Part shown: positions 35,538 through 50,200 of the stretch, piece by piece
Layout of the letters: every line of letters begins with the position of its first letter
How positions within the stretch are numbered: the stretch's first letter is position 1
NCBI GenBank assembly: GCA_020650975.1
Contig: JAIPMN010002149.1
Location: forward strand, 1-64,000
From: Apostichopus californicus
Lineage: Eukaryota > Echinodermata > Holothuroidea > Aspidochirotida > Stichopodidae
DNA length: 64,000 nt
Direction: 5' to 3'
Made by a program: the position numbers and the translations under genes
The notes under the pieces: model-generated
Seen by the model: only the letters and a program-made list of their open reading frames with translations
Databases searched by the model: none
Told to the model about the DNA's origin: nothing

Positions 35538-38481
35538 AGGTTCCTCAGTCAAAGCTTCCTGGACTGAATTGTTTGCATCCTAAGAGGAGGAGGATGTTGG
35601 TATTGTTTGTCCAACATTTGGGAAGACTGTGGTTTGACAGCTGTGAGTTTATCATTCATTTAGTAGGTGAATGTTCCTGGTGTTTTTTTATTGCAATGTG
35701 TAGAGTTTTCCATGAGTGGTTTTCAACAAACTTTTGCCTTGGAAGGAAGTCAGACTAGTGTACATAGAGGACTGATGTTCTTATCCACCTCCATTGATGC
35801 CCTAGAAATATTGGCTTAAAGGGGCAGTCAGGATTTCATTCCTATTACCCCCCCCCCCCCCGATGACTCTGCACATTTTTGACTGCATTATTTGTGGATC
35901 TAACACTGTACATGTAGTCAACAACATTAACCTTTGGCTTTAGGCCTACTTCAGAGATCTTCTTTAAGGAAAGGTAAGAAATTAAAGCCACTTTTTTAAG
36001 TTTGGGTTACCCAACACAAATTGGGAACTTTAGTAATGTAATACACGCTGATTCTTGCTTTAATAGATCACTACCACCCAGTGAAATGTATTTTGGCAAA
36101 ATCTAAATGTTAACATCTTTATTCGATTTGTTTGTTGGTTGTCTTAGCGTTTAGAACTCGGGGACTGTCATGCTCATTCTTCATCAAAGGTTTTGTTGTT
36201 AATCTCCTGAATGCCAGTATAAGGTATTGATAAGGTTTCATCTCTTCACTGGATTATGAAATAAACTTTGCTTGGAACTGATGTGTAGCAATGTCTGCTC
36301 ACATACATGTAATGTAAGTTGTGTAGTAGTTTCAAAATGGAAGTGTTGTTATAAAAATCAATATTTAAAAAACGATCAAATGTACTAGAAACTTTTACTT
36401 CATCATTTCTTCGTCCTTCGAACTGTATTTCACAATTTGCCAGATTGTGTGCTTATTCTCCAGTTGTAATAACTCAGCCACAATAGAAAGAGAGATAGAG
36501 AGTGGTTGAGGAGAGGAAGGGGGGGGGGAGGGGGAAGGGAGGTGTTCAAAAGTGTGGGACAGAAAAGATATTTAGTAATTTCTTCCATTTGTTGAACATT
36601 TCGGATGCAAATCTATGTAGTGATAAAAAAGAAAGAGTATAGAGAGAGCCAAAATGCCTAACTTGTTGAAAATGAATATTCATGAGATCTCAATATTACT
36701 TACAAATATGGTAAACGAGCATCTAACATAGATGGATAGATATGGTAATCTTGCAGTAAACCCCCCAAGGAAATGAACAAATTTTTGTCCACTAAGTTAA
36801 AAAGCTTCATAACATCAAACAGACATTTGCACAGTGCCTGACATTGCTGTCCCCATAAATTTGCCTCTCTATCAGTGTTTTGAGTCCTTTTAACTATTGT
36901 ACATCATACTTCATTCGATGAGGTTAGGCGGTCTGTGGGATCTTAACCATTCTCACTATATTATTTCTATCTCATCAAGCTATAAAGTGCTTAATTACTT
37001 GGGAGGTTCTGTCAATTGTCTTGATAATAACTATAAAAACATTGACATTTTCAAGTGAAACAAGAACCTTGCCCAGTGGTCAGTGACATCGGATTTAAAG
37101 ATAGTCTACGGCGGAGGCCATTCTAAAGGTATTTTTAGCGTTAGAGGTTTTTCGAGGTTAGATTCCTTCCGTATCATCATTCAGAAAAGAATATAATTCC
37201 TTGAACTTAGGAAGTTCTTTATTTACTATTCTAGCCCTCTCTCAGTCCCTATCTTTCTTTTTTGATCAGGAAGCTCACCAGCTGCTCCTCCATGAATTCC
37301 CCCAATTTGATTCGGATGAAGTTTTGAGGATTTATAATAAAAGTACTACTTGGTGGACATTTTAGCCAATGATGACAGTATTTACTTTAGACTCTAAGAG
37401 ATGTTACAAAAACACCTGTCAAATCTTGCAGTTTTTACTAGCTGACATACATGTATCATAAAACCAGAGGTATAATTTGAGATAAATGATCAATTTTGTT
37501 CCTTCTGAGACATTGCCCTGGCAACAATAATGGTTCACCTAGTAGACGTTGAAACTTCTCTATTATATTTATAAATATCTTTGCACAAGAAACCAAAATT
37601 ATTTTAGAGCAAAAAGAAGAATAACTGTACTCCAATCTTGAATGTCATTGTTGTGAGCTATATCCATCCAATAATGAGTAATTAATAATAAAAGAGTTGA
37701 TTTAAGCTGCCAGTTGTGTTTCAAATGGGAACCATTGTCTTTGGATTTCAAATGATCAATACTAAATCTATAATCTGTGATGATTCCCATGCAGGGTTTA
37801 ACTGCGAATGGCAGCTGTTTTTGCTCATAATGTTATCCTCATGCAAGGGACTCAAATTCCACTACCTGGTGAAAAAATCCAGATGAGATCTGTTTTACCT
37901 CATATTTCCTTCTCTGTCAGGGGTGCATTTTTGCAAAAGGGACAAGGCTATCCTGAAAATTAACACAGACAGATTCAACCACCTTGAAAGAAGTGAAGAG
38001 AAAGGGAGGGAAAAAAAATCCATATTCTAAAGAAAATGTGGACCTAATTAAGAGGTCAAAAGGGGTTAGATAAGAGGATGAAAATTTTCCCATTGGCTCA
38101 GTCTATTTTTTGACCCTGCTTGGCTTGTTTTCTGTGTCATGGTCAGATCTCAATATTTCTATGTACATAAAGCATTTACCTCCTGCTTTTTTTCACTTAC
38201 TGTCATTGCCAATTATTATGAGAGATGGTATTTCTCAGCACAGTCACAAGTTTGAGTCTACTCTCATGTGTCCTACGGCACTGTGGAAGTAACGCATTAC
38301 TATAATATTGCTGTTCCCTGATGCTATGTAGGGTTGATGGAATGTTTGCAGTTACAGTTAGTGACCTAATACAGGATTGTATTTATATAGTGCAGAGTCT
38401 GTCTTTCTGTCTGTGCATCACCAATCAGGGTTCTAAGTACTAATATCCCCACTCCCATCCCGCCCCCCTGCCCCTGTTATT

Positions 38482-38690
38482 TCCATTGGCTAAGTCACAT
38501 CAGAATGTAGAAAACAAATTAAAAACAAACTTTTTCATTTGACTCTTTCTTGCTGCAGACTCATAAATATCCACTTTCACTCATACATTATCTCCGTTGG
38601 CCAAGTCACCTCAGAATGTAGATAAATAATTAAAAACAAACTTTTTCATTTGGTTCTTTCTTGCTGCAGACTCATAAATATCCACTTTCA
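38482..38690. repeat. Tandem duplication, 111-bp period
   Basis: Two 98-bp copies (38482-38579 and 38593-38690) share blocks such as TCAGAATGTAGA, AACAAACTTTTTCATTTG and TTGCTGCAGACTCATAAATA. They differ at roughly seven or eight positions, so the duplication is fairly recent. Confidence 0.9.
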
Positions 38691-41600
38691 TTTAAATACA
38701 TTTCAACTGGTAGATTGAAATGAAATTTCAAGTGCAGTGAAGTAAAGTATACACGCAAAACAAAGAAACATCTCTTTACTGATCGACGACGTCAACAAAG
38801 TTTAGCATTGGTAGGGTGGACCAGGATGTAAGTAATATTAATCATACTCCCAACATTCTTTTCTCATAAAATTGAAGAATGTGGTGTTAATTTGGGGGCT
38901 ACACAGTATGTACTATAACTCTTGTGTAGCTACACAGTCACCTGACAGACAACCATTGGAGAGCAAACTTTTCCACTTTGGGTCCTTCTCACAGAAATGG
39001 GAACTTGGGAAGAGAGATAACAACTTTATTTTATGGCAGGGATCAATTCCAATTTAATACTTAAACTGAGATATTTATCACAACATGAAAAGCAGTCCGC
39101 TCACCTGAGAAGGAGTTTTATGTAGTGGAAGGTATTTTTTCCTCTTGACTTTTTTATCAGGTAAGGAAAGCTATCTCTCTCTCCCTCTGACTATTAAACC
39201 TATTCACCTGGAAGCCATAAACTTGGCTTCTGTTTTAGAGGGATGACCTCTAGAGGACAGCATATATGACTGGAATTTGCCCTCGGTGATTCTAAATGCC
39301 AGCTATGTTACTGTTTATGGGTTATTAAAGGGGGCTTAAAGGTCAGAGATCATTAAAATCATGTCTGGGGATGGAAAGGTATTTTCATCTGGAATTGGCT
39401 GACATATCTCTTTGGTTTCCAAAATGTATGTGAAAAGTAACCCTGTTACAATTGATATTAGACTTTTTATCATTCATAAGAAGATTGCAGGACCAGTAAA
39501 AGATTTTTAGCTGAACAATAGTTTGTTAATCACTTACCCCCTCCTCCCCCCACCCCTGACAGATATCACAGGAAATAAGTAGTTAAGATGTGAGAAAAAG
39601 TGGCCTTCATTAAATTATTATTTTTGTGTCCATCAATGTCTCTATCACTCAAGTTGCAGCATGTTGTTCGATTATTAGATTATTAGATCTAAAACACAAC
39701 TACATTTCGCTCTGAAAACTAATAGAGTTTTTGAGTTCTATAATTATTAATTAGTTTAAACTATTAAAATTGACTTTATATTCCAGATTCCACCAGATTG
39801 TCTTGCAAACTTTAAGTGCTCAGTTCCTTTGTAATGAATGATGCCATGAAGTATTTTGTATTGCCGGGAAGAAAAAAAGGGGGGAAAATCGCCAAAAGTG
39901 CTTGTCATTTATTCCTAACCCAGTTAAATTACAATTAACAAGTTCTGCCCTATATCTGATATGCATACTTGCTACTATCTGAACAGATACAGGATACTTG
40001 TGGATGCTTTGTTTTGAGTAGAGGTTTTTTCCTCAGTGATTGCATTTGGTATGACCAAATAAGGGGTAGATAAAGGGGCCAAAAAGGCACCCATAACTTG
40101 CCAAACAGACCCCTTTACATCCATGTCAAAATAGGCTAGGACCCCATTCGTGTAATGTTTAGTAGCTAGCGCCCAGTCAAGAAACCACCCTCAATTTTTT
40201 TTCCTTCTAAAAATTTACAAAATTTATATTTAGTCTTAGTACAACCTTATTGCAGGATGATAGTCCTGTACATATGCTTGCATTATATTATGCGTACAAA
40301 CTTAGCTACATTGTTGAACTTACTAAACAGAGTCCTGGCTGCTATAAATCGGTGACAGCAGGTTCATCAGCTGGCCAGTAGTCAGTAGTACTCTTTGCAT
40401 GAAAAGTGGAAGAAGAAGAAAGAAGATTCATTGCTTGTCTGATGTCTTCTGTGTCTGCACTCCGCTCATCAACTGTCGACCTTTGACCTAAGGTATCTCC
40501 TAAACCTCCTGCAGCAAATTGTTTGTGACATTTTACTATTTTAGTCAGTCTCATCTCTTGCATGCCCTTTTCAGAAATCTCTCTCTTTTTTTTTCTTTTT
40601 TTCAAGATGGGCAGGAGGAGCTTGGGTCATAAAATACCTGCATAGACATTTAAATCATCATCAGATGACTTGGAGTTGATAGGAAAAATAAACTCCATTC
40701 TCCAGATAAAAAATTGACAAAAGCAAATATGGAAGAGGAAAAGTAGAAAAGAAAAGGAAAGAAGAGAAGATATTTTGAAATCCTTTGTATGGCCTGTTTG
40801 ATTTTTAGAACTCAATTTGATGAATATTAATTCAGCTCTACCCCCCCCCTCCCCTCCTCCCCTCAAACAAAGAAAAAGTTTTCACACTGGGGATAGCTTA
40901 TTTCTGGAATATTTTGGTTGGCTAATCTGAGGGGAAGGATGAATCTTGCTGATGAAAAGGACAAATTTTAAATGGATTTTGATATGGGTTGAGTTTTCAG
41001 TTAAATGTTGAAGTATTTCGGTCTTCTTAAGGTACGATCATTTTCAACTCAGTGATATCAATAACTGCTCTAAAAGTAGTAGTTGGTGCTGTGGTTCTAT
41101 ACATGTGCGAGAGATCAGTGGTCGCATTGGCCAAGTAGAAATATATTTTTCATTAAAGAAAGTTACATTTGTAAGATGGAAATCAAACATCTTTGAGTGT
41201 GTTTAACTTTCTTAGAATTCTGAACAGTGAAGTGGTAGCTGTCAATGTTTAACAACTGAAGAATATATAGCCTATATATTTAGATATATATGTTGATTTT
41301 GGCTGAAAATTAATCATTGAATTAGACTTAGTGGAATCAACGCTGGTGCCAGTGATATCCTATCACGAAAGATGAGAAAACAATAGTGGATCCAATTGGA
41401 ACCACAAAACTCTCTGGGCCGTGCCTCGTTTGTGTAACCAGGATGTCGGTCGTTGAATGGTCTCTGTTGACGAGTAAACAGATGGTCTTTGAAGACTTGC
41501 AGAAAGTTCCAGTTTCCTTTTCCTCCTGTTTCTATAGTCGGCAGACTGTCTCTGATGTCCTGAACCTCTTTATAGTTCTGTATTGTCTCTAAAGAATTCC

Positions 41601-42830
41601 CCCAAAATGTTTGCGTAACCTCTCGACGGGGATGTACAGTATGTGCATTGATTTGCATTTAAAAAATCATGCTCAAATCGGTGGTTAAATTTGTTTTGTT
41701 AATTGCATCTTCACGGAAGGAGAAAAATACACAGCTAAACAAAAGCATCTAAACTCATATCAGGTCAGTCCCTCAAATTTACTTTTCATAGTTTTGGGAA
41801 GAAGAAGATCCAGATTTCATTTTTGTAAATTTATGGTAGGTTGGCCCCCCAAATCTTGCGCTAAACGGCGCCCCAAGTTCAACGGCACAGTCTCAGGGGT
41901 CTGGTGTGAAGACAAACATAGCTGGAGGCTTGTGGTGGATTTGAAGGAAGTGAATGATGGTCAGGCTGGAACAAAAAAAAGGCTCTTTTCACACCAATTT
42001 GAGCAAGGTTGTGAAGACCAGTTCAAAGAAGGATATGAGATAATTTCTATGGTTGTATCTCGGATGAAGAAGTAAAAACTATTTATGAGCTTATGTTGGT
42101 CTTAGGGGCATACATACTTGACTTACAGTACTAGTGTATACCAACCAGGTTTTTTGTTGTTGCAAAGTTCTGCAAAAGGTGAAAAATCTGTTTAATCTAA
42201 TTTATTGTGGTTTGAAAGTGCTAAGATGATTGATATATGTATATATATATAAATATTATAGAAAATATGAAATAACTTGTGGGTGGGACAAAGAAAAGAA
42301 GAAAAAAAAAGAAAGTTGAGGGACCGTTTGACAGGCACTGATTGTGAATATAGAAAGTTTTCTTAGACTGCTTTTTCAGAAAACTATAATCAGACATAGG
42401 TTTGCTGAAAGGCTTAGCTTAGTAGTACTGAATCATTCTATTAATGAGATCTCTCGGTCATAACAGGTCACACTCACAAAATATTTTGATCTCCTTATTT
42501 TTCGAGATGTTTTTGTTGAAGTGAAATTTGGGTGGGGGGATGATATATATTGTCAAAATAGATAAATGAGATTGAGACTTAATAATCTGTGGGGTCATGA
42601 ACTTTTAGCAGAAGTTAAATCCTAGCTAGTGTATCATGTAATAAATTTTAACTGTGAGAATAAATAATTTGAAAATCACTCATGATGCAAGAAGTGTTGA
42701 AATGGGTGGAATTTAGCCTTAGAAGCTAGTCTCAGCTAGGTAACAAATTGATTACAAAGTTCCAGGGCAATGTTCTTTTATAGTTATGGACCAAATGATT
42801 TCTTTTCATTGGGAGGGGACAGAGACCAGA

Positions 42831-42863
42831 GGGAGTGGGAGGTGGGGGAGGGGGAGGTGGGGG
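42831..42863 (+). repeat. G-rich tract with G-quadruplex potential
   Basis: Runs of three to five G separated by one to three bases (GGGAGTGGGAGGTGGGGGAG and onward) satisfy the G-quadruplex pattern on the plus strand of intron 3. Confidence 0.45.
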
Positions 42864-43012
42864 TTACATATTGGTACGAGAATTGATCATAGAGTGGTAT
42901 GGCTTTACTGGCAAATTTGATGGTCTAAGTAATTTGTTCTGGATATATTAATTTGGTTATTTCAAGATCAGAAAAAGTGCAGTCATTTTTGGGATTTGGT
43001 TTGTAGCTAAAG

Positions 43013-43060
43013 GAGAGGGGGAGGGAGGGGACTGGGGGGATGGGTGGGTATGGAAGTGGG
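43013..43060 (+). repeat. Second G-rich tract with G-quadruplex potential
   Basis: GGGGGAGGGAGGGG is followed by GGGGGG, GGGTGGG and a final GGG within 48 bp, 150 bp after the previous G tract. In RNA from this intron the strand would be G-rich. Confidence 0.45.
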
Positions 43061-43159
43061 CATTTGCTCTAGTACGTTTCATGCATTTGTTATCTGGAGA
43101 TGTTAGGAGGAACTTGTGAGGGCCTCAGACATGCATGGTATAATGTTCTGTAAGTTTTC

Positions 43160-43660
43160 TGTAAAAATGTTTGAAAACTTTTCGTAGACATACCAGCGTT
43201 GTCTGCGAAAGCGATCCTGCACGTTCCGAGACCACTCTCTACTCAACCGTACAAAATTTATATCTCTAAATTGGATCAAAATTTGACTCCTCGTGCATTT
43301 CTCGTTACATCATCAATACAGAATAATTGCACAAATGAGAAATGAAAACAAGTCTGTACAGAGGCGGTGTCTCCTTAAATGTTTACAAGCGACCGTAGAT
43401 CACTCTACGAAATCATATTCATTGTGGCGCTTTTGGCTGCGTGAGCCAGCAGCGTAGGTCATTTGTATAGAGAGCAATTTGGGGAGTCTCTGGTCACTCG
43501 GGCATATAATACCCCAGACATTAAGGGAGGCAAAATATTCATTTAACGCAACACCTTAGCGAACGGTTGAGTCATAGTCTTGAGACAAAAGAAATTTTGC
43601 ACGACTCTGGCGAAGTAAGTGCCGTAACCTCGTTACTGATATTTTGATTGCAAAGGCAGT
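43160..43660. other. CpG-enriched, repeat-poor intronic segment
   Basis: CpG occurs much more often than in flanking DNA (for example around 43195-43255, 43388-43460 and 43555-43630). It includes a short hairpin CGTAGA-TCAC-TCTACG (43394-43409). No open frame is supported. It could be a conserved regulatory element; only composition supports this. Confidence 0.25.
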
Positions 43661-44447
43661 GTCCATTATGCTGATGAAATGAGGGTAAATTGAAAAATAT
43701 ATAGAAACTATAGTCTGTGTAGCTGAGACATGGTATATTTATGTGCATGGTAAAAAGAAAGTAAATAAGTGAAAAAGAAGCGGCTAAGTTACTCTCGTAT
43801 TTTTGAGAAGAAATATAGGACGCAACCTAGTTTGACCCCCCAGATTTTTCAGGAAACATATGCCAGTTTTGAAATACAAATAACATTCAAGATTGGGAGT
43901 ATAAGAAACAAGTTGGCTAAGTTTCTGCCTGCCTATATTTGGAATGTGGGGAGTTGGCAATTTGGAAAATGGAAATGTTTTTTTGGTCTGTGACTCAGAG
44001 GGGATTTGCAAATTGAAAAAGATCAGCCAACTATGGTTTTTGATATGATGTTGGGAAGGAGGCCCAGCTGTAGGATTTGGTTGTTTTATGGGATTCCCAG
44101 GGTGGCAGGGAATGGTAGTAAACATTGAGATTTGAAATGAGGTCAAGTGGTTGTCTAGGTGAATGGGGTCACATATTTCACCAAAAGTGCATGGGGGTAT
44201 GGATGGATGGTATAATACTAGGCAGCTGAGGATGCTGGTATAATATAAACAGCAATCATTTTTAGGAAGAAATGACATATCTAGAGTAGACTTAACAGTA
44301 TTTGATGGACTGAGGGTTGGAACTATGGCCATGGCATCGTAAAATATATATAGGACTCGGGCGGGGTGTGGTTGGTCTGTTATATCTCCTATACGTTTGC
44401 ACTGCTGTCTACCTAACTTTACAACAATTGCTAACATTTTGGCAATG

Positions 44448-44495
44448 CCCCTCCCCTCCCCACCCACCCACCCCCACCCCCACCCCCACCCCACA
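44448..44495. repeat. (CCCCCA)n tract
   Basis: About 48 bp are made of C runs separated by single A or T, with GGGGGT repeats on the minus strand. It creates a false GWGWGW-type start on a long minus-strand frame. Confidence 0.8.
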
Positions 44496-45044
44496 CAGTT
44501 TTAATACCTAGGGTTTCATTGCAAATGAGGCTCTTGGGATATATATTTAGCCCTCAATCAATAATATATCCTTTAAAGACATTTTTTAAGGGCATAGGGC
44601 ACAGTTAGTTGCATGCATATTCACACTTGGTATTAATACCATGCGCCCAGCTGGACTCCCAATTTTGATGTTTTTTTACATCAAGCAAAGTGTTGCACTT
44701 GGAACTGCAAAAATGAAAACATATCATCCAGCTGTTTTATAGGACTACTATGTACAGTAAATGGCAGGAATTGTGGATATATATGTACCTGTTTAACTCA
44801 TAATGTAGATGTAAATGTCAGGACCACCAGGACTTTCTGTATCTAAATTATATAACCCAGTTGCCCACTGTATGATGCTAGTTGGTCTCTCTCTCCCTCA
44901 AGTGACGTTAAAGCAGTACTGTATGTTTAGTTTAGGTCAACAGCTAAAAGGTTACCAGTAGTTATGTGTACTGTAGGGGTTTGAAAAAGGGATGATGAAA
45001 TAAAACCAACACACACACTGACTGTGGAATAGGTGAGTATCATC

Positions 45045-45240
45045 AATTTACTTCGCTCCTCACTTACCTGTCTCCCCACAACTTTAGCACCCTCGTTCTA
45101 CTGTGCCTAGTAATTAACTGGTAACCTTTAAACACTGTGCGCCTTCTATGTGACCGCCCCCCTGGTCAATGCCCTTCCTTCTCATTCTACTATCCAAATT
45201 GCCGACATCGTACGTTTTTCGATTGGAATTTGTCTGAAGT
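45045..45240. repeat. Dispersed repeat, copy A
   Basis: This segment matches 56628-56810 in the same orientation over nearly its whole length. Shared blocks include ACTTACCTGTCTCC, AACACTGTGCGCC, CATTGCCCTTCC-like sequence and CCTTCCTTCTCATTCTAC. The copies differ by substitutions and several indels. No family was recognised. Confidence 0.7.
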
Positions 45241-48200
45241 TGTTTTACTAAGGCAGAGAGGATTTTGGCTAGAAGTCCACAGAAGAGGGAAGTGTAGGAA
45301 TGAGATGATGTTTGACACTGATACCTACCTTGTTGTGTTATGTTTATCTAGAGCTGTGTGTGTGTAGGGAGGTGGACAAAGGTCAGTGGGTACTTGATGG
45401 AGAGGGAGGTGATCACCTGTCAAACATCTCTGCTTTCCTGACCTAAAGGACTCTTTTAATAAGATGTTTGAAAAGCAATGTTGGTTGTCTAATGTTACAT
45501 ACATGTATCTAAAATAGTGGTTGCCTTTTCTTCAGAAAACCCAATGGATAGTTTTGGTTATCTGAGGAGAAGCTATCCAGTCACAGACCACCGGACAACC
45601 AGAAAGTATCAACTATGGGGTATATATATATTCTTCAGTCCATCTTAGGATACTGGAATTGGTCAGCTTTGTACAGCTTTAATATAAAGTCCGTTCGCAT
45701 TGCACCTGTTGATTTGTCGGGGTCTATTTTTGTATTTTGACTTTGCGAGGTATGGTTAAAGAGATGTTTGTTAAAACTCCTGCTTGTATTACTCTGTTTG
45801 CTTAACCAGTGGTTGGTGTAGACTAAGTCACCACGTTTTCCACTGTGAATATTTAGATAAAATTATGCGTTTAAACCTCAGAAATTCCAATTGCGCAAAC
45901 TTTTAACTTCATTTTTGCAGCTTAACTTACATTCAATCTCCCCAGGGGTTCTGACTAACCCCACAAAATCTCTAGGATACCCTCTGAGCTACCTGTCCTC
46001 ATCATTTATACCCAACAATCTAACATCTTTTCTCCACCCAGTGGTACTTTTAGTCAATATTCATCCCGCTTGGCTCGTGCTTATATCTGATGTGCGCCAT
46101 GTTGATATTGCAGATGTTTACAGGCAATTACAAATCCCACGGCTAACATTGCAGGCCATAAGGTATTCTACCATCAATGTCATGTACAGTGTATTCACTG
46201 TGTTGACTGAATGAATATAGGGTGGCCCAACTGCACCAATTTTCCCCACAGTTTAATTTTTAATTGGGATTTTATTGTCGGCAATCAACTTAAAGATACC
46301 TCTCAGCAGGGAAACCCAGTAGGTCTTGCACTGGCTCCTGTCAGGATGTATTGTAAGAATGATGCACAAGCCAACATTCCTGACAGTCAGACTGCCACAG
46401 GAATAGTTGGCATACCAGATGATTTACACGTTGTCAAGCCCAAGACTCTCCTCGGTCACTGTATGGATAATCCAAGATCATAATGTGTAGTGCTTGTTGG
46501 AACGTTAGTATACAATTTTGTTAGGAGAATTTTCCCCCAACCCCACCTCTGAAAAAAGAGGGAACCTTATTTGTAATCTCATTTTGATAGGAAGGTGTCT
46601 TAAATATGTGTGGGTTGGCAGACTTGGACTAAACCAGCTCTGGTATTCAGAATATTACTGCTTTATTCTTACCCCAAAAGGAATAATGTTTATATTCTGC
46701 ATAGCAAGAGTTGGTTTAGCATAAAATAGTTAAAATGATTTAATAAGAAATTCTGTGCATCATTTTGATCGAAACTTGCAAAAATATTCTGCTATACAAT
46801 TCCAGCTATGTTACAGTCATCATAGTCATAAGAAATAGCTTAATTCTACTTATAAAATACTTAATTATTCAAGATGAAAGAGAACTGAATTTGAAATAAA
46901 CAAATTAAAAATTGTGTCTTTCAAACAAGTTTTGGGTTGATGGACAAATAGAACACTAATATTTCAATACAATTATGTAAAAGACAATTAGTACACTGTC
47001 CATTTTATTTATTTTGTATCATGAACATTAATTAATAGCTACATTTAAGAGAAATGTTCATAGGACAAAGCTATGGGAAATTGATCCCCCCCCCCCCTTT
47101 TATTTTTCAAATGCCTGATCTTTGGTAAATATTGATGAAAAATGTTCTCCCTAATCTACCATTATGTGAAATAACCAGATATCTATTGGTGAGTGTTAGA
47201 GCATCGAGGGTCAAGCTGCCATCCAATTGCTCCCTGATCTGACCACCACTACAAGTTCTTTATATGCTAGATCAATTGAATTCTTTCAGTGTCAAGATGT
47301 ACATTGTCGACTTTGGGGTAAAAGCAAGTCCCATCTTCCGAGCAGTCAATGGGGTCGAGGTAATGAACACCATCATTTTCAAGGGCCAGCTTAAAGTCAT
47401 ATAAAAGAAAAGTTACTGTTTTCTGGTGTAGTGTATGGGAAGTCTTTGATCATGGCTTCCTTAAACATCTCTGAGTCAAGTGACAGGAATGGTAATTGGG
47501 ATCAAAACACTATTTATAAGGTTTATTTCACATTGTTAGAAGCCTGGTCATTTCAAATACTTAAGGTACATTGGATGAGGTATATATACAGTATGTATAT
47601 ATGCTCATTGTGACGGCTTGTCTTCCGTCTGGCTGGGTTTATATTGCACGTTAATCAGTGTTGACCCACTTCTTCACCTAGAATGGTTTGAATTCTTTAC
47701 TATTTCAATATATGCTATGTTATCTTTGGAATTATGCAAAAATATGGTTTCTAGAATGGAAAGGAAAGGGAAAGGTTTTATGGCATTTTAGAAAGCTTTG
47801 CTGCAAATCTATGTAAACTCTTAGAAACATGAGGCTCTTTTTGTGTTTATTTTTAGATCAATGAAATTTATGAAAGTTTGGATATTATTTGATGCTAAAT
47901 TAAATACCACGACAACGTCAATTCATTAATATCATTCATAATATACGTATTATAAAGATAAAATGTTTATTAAACAAAATCTGTAGACAATAGAAGATAA
48001 TGATGCGAAATCATACTCAGTCATATACACGTGTTAATTTATTTGGTATCTAACATTCTATAAGGGCTGTATTGGATTGAACAAAGGTCTGCAGTCTTAT
48101 TTGAAGTATATAGTTACTGAATGATGGGATCGGTAACTTGGGCTACAAATTGCTGAGAAAGTCATACATGTATGTGGGTGGCTTTTATTGGAGGTTATAT

Positions 48201-50200
48201 TTTTCTTCAAAGTTTGTGAACAATCAGCCTGGATACATTCTAGACTCCCCAAGTATTCAAGTGTTGGCTTAGAACAACAATGTAATTAGTCCATAACATG
48301 CTGATGACAATGGGAGTAAGGTGTGAACAAATAAACTAATGAGGCCCCCATGGAATTGCTTGCTATGGTAATAGGGCCAACAGAGGGACCAAATGGAACA
48401 TCTTAGGTGGCAGTTACCTTGAAAATAGCATGTTTGAAGAACCTCTATCAACCTTGAATAAATCCAACATAAGAACACTATTATTGCTGCTATAATTGCA
48501 AGCAAAACACTTGATGTGTTTTTCTCACTGGCCAGCAGAGAAACCCCCCCCCCCAAAAAACAAGAAATATGTAGTATGATATGTGATACATGAAAAACAG
48601 GTAAATTAACAGGTTCACTTCACTACGAGCACAGTATCGACAAACTGGCAACTTTGATCACAAGCATTTTATGATAACTAAATATTTCTTATGTCTTTTT
48701 TGGGAGAGGGATGGTAGTGGGGGAGGGGGGGATTATTAATCACAATGTCATATCAAACAAGATAAAAGATAACGATGACTATTACATTTGCTTCTTCTCT
48801 AAACATTTTAAAAAGTTATGTCCTGATTTTGTCTACATATGGCATTAGTCATGTAGCTGCGATCATTGATGGGGAAAACAATCCCCAAATTCCTCATAGT
48901 TTTTACTATCCCATCTTGACATGTGGCCATCACTGTAAAAAGTCTCAGAAGAGATTTTCAGGACTCAAAGTCTCCCAGGCTCATTCACATCATCAGTACA
49001 AGCTGGGTATATATATACAACATGTACACACCTAGTCTGTCGCTTTTGTTTACAAGTGCCCTTTGGTTGTCCCTGTTTCCCCCTTTGATGTTTACCGACA
49101 AGCTAGCCAAACAAGGCCTCCTCTTACCCACAGGTTTTCAGGATCAGTACACAAATCTTTTCTTCTCATTATGACCAGTGGATGATTTGCCTAGTCCACT
49201 TTACAGAGCAATTCTGGTGCAGGCAGGACCCTGGCATTGCTCCATGATCTCTACCTATACCCAACACCTCTTTAGTCTTCTGTTTGAGTACAAACAAAAT
49301 GCTTTTGTTATTGTGTACTTACCATCACCTATCTTCAAACCCCCCTTCTTATTATGTCCCCTATTGTTTGTGGAAATGGTGATAATTGTTCTGGGGCATT
49401 TGACCAGGTGTTTCAAATCCCTCTGTGGTTACTATATAGTCAGTGCACTAAGAGATCAAAGCGTTCGTGGAGCCATTCGGAGATGGGATTCGGGAGGGAT
49501 TGGAGTCGGAATTAGGGTGCGATGAGTGAACAGGTCAGATACAAGTCATCGACAGATTGTGTATGTCTAGGCTAGTGTGAGACATTGTTCCTTTTCTCAA
49601 TATGTTATAGACTGCCAAAAAAAAAAATGTTGTCTTTCCCAAATATGCTAGAGAGGAAAATATTATTTTGTATAGTGCAATATACACCAGTTTCCCGGAC
49701 TACAGAACTACAGTTCATCAAATAATGCAATCAAGATAATAAAGTGTCTGATAATAGAGTCTCTTAGTGTTCATAAAGGGGGTGGGGCTGGAATGAGGGG
49801 AGGGGGGAGAGGAGCTGAATTTGATGCACAAGTAGTGGAAGGGAAGCTTCTCTATTATCCCACTTTTATAAAATAAAAAAAAATAAAAACTTTGCTAGTC
49901 TTCTATCAATAAATCCACCCTCTAACATCTCCACATCATTTGGGGATCATGTTAACATTTTTTTATCTAGCTCATTTGCCTTTCCTTATCCACAGAGCCA
50001 AGCATACTGCTTACTTCAAACTCTACTACCCATTTTTAGTCACACACTTGGGGGTCATTGCTAACTTCCCATTCTTCCAGGATGTACCAATGTTGAGGCT
50101 ACTAGTTAATAAGCAGAATCTTTCTAAGTAATTTTCACCCGTTTCAGTTGTGTTTATTTTTGTCTGTAGAAGAAAGAAAATTCTAAATTTAAAGTGTTTT

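Noticed and set aside
44158-44210. VNG after a CTAG, possible exon 4
   Set aside because: The translated continuation (VTYFTKSAWG) does not resemble the PDZ1 end and the preceding pyrimidine tract is poor.
43784-44494. Minus-strand frame of 236 codons, the second longest in the window
   Set aside because: It begins in the (CCCCCA)n tract, giving an artificial GWGWGW start. The rest has no domain, no splice context and random-looking composition rich in P, S and T.
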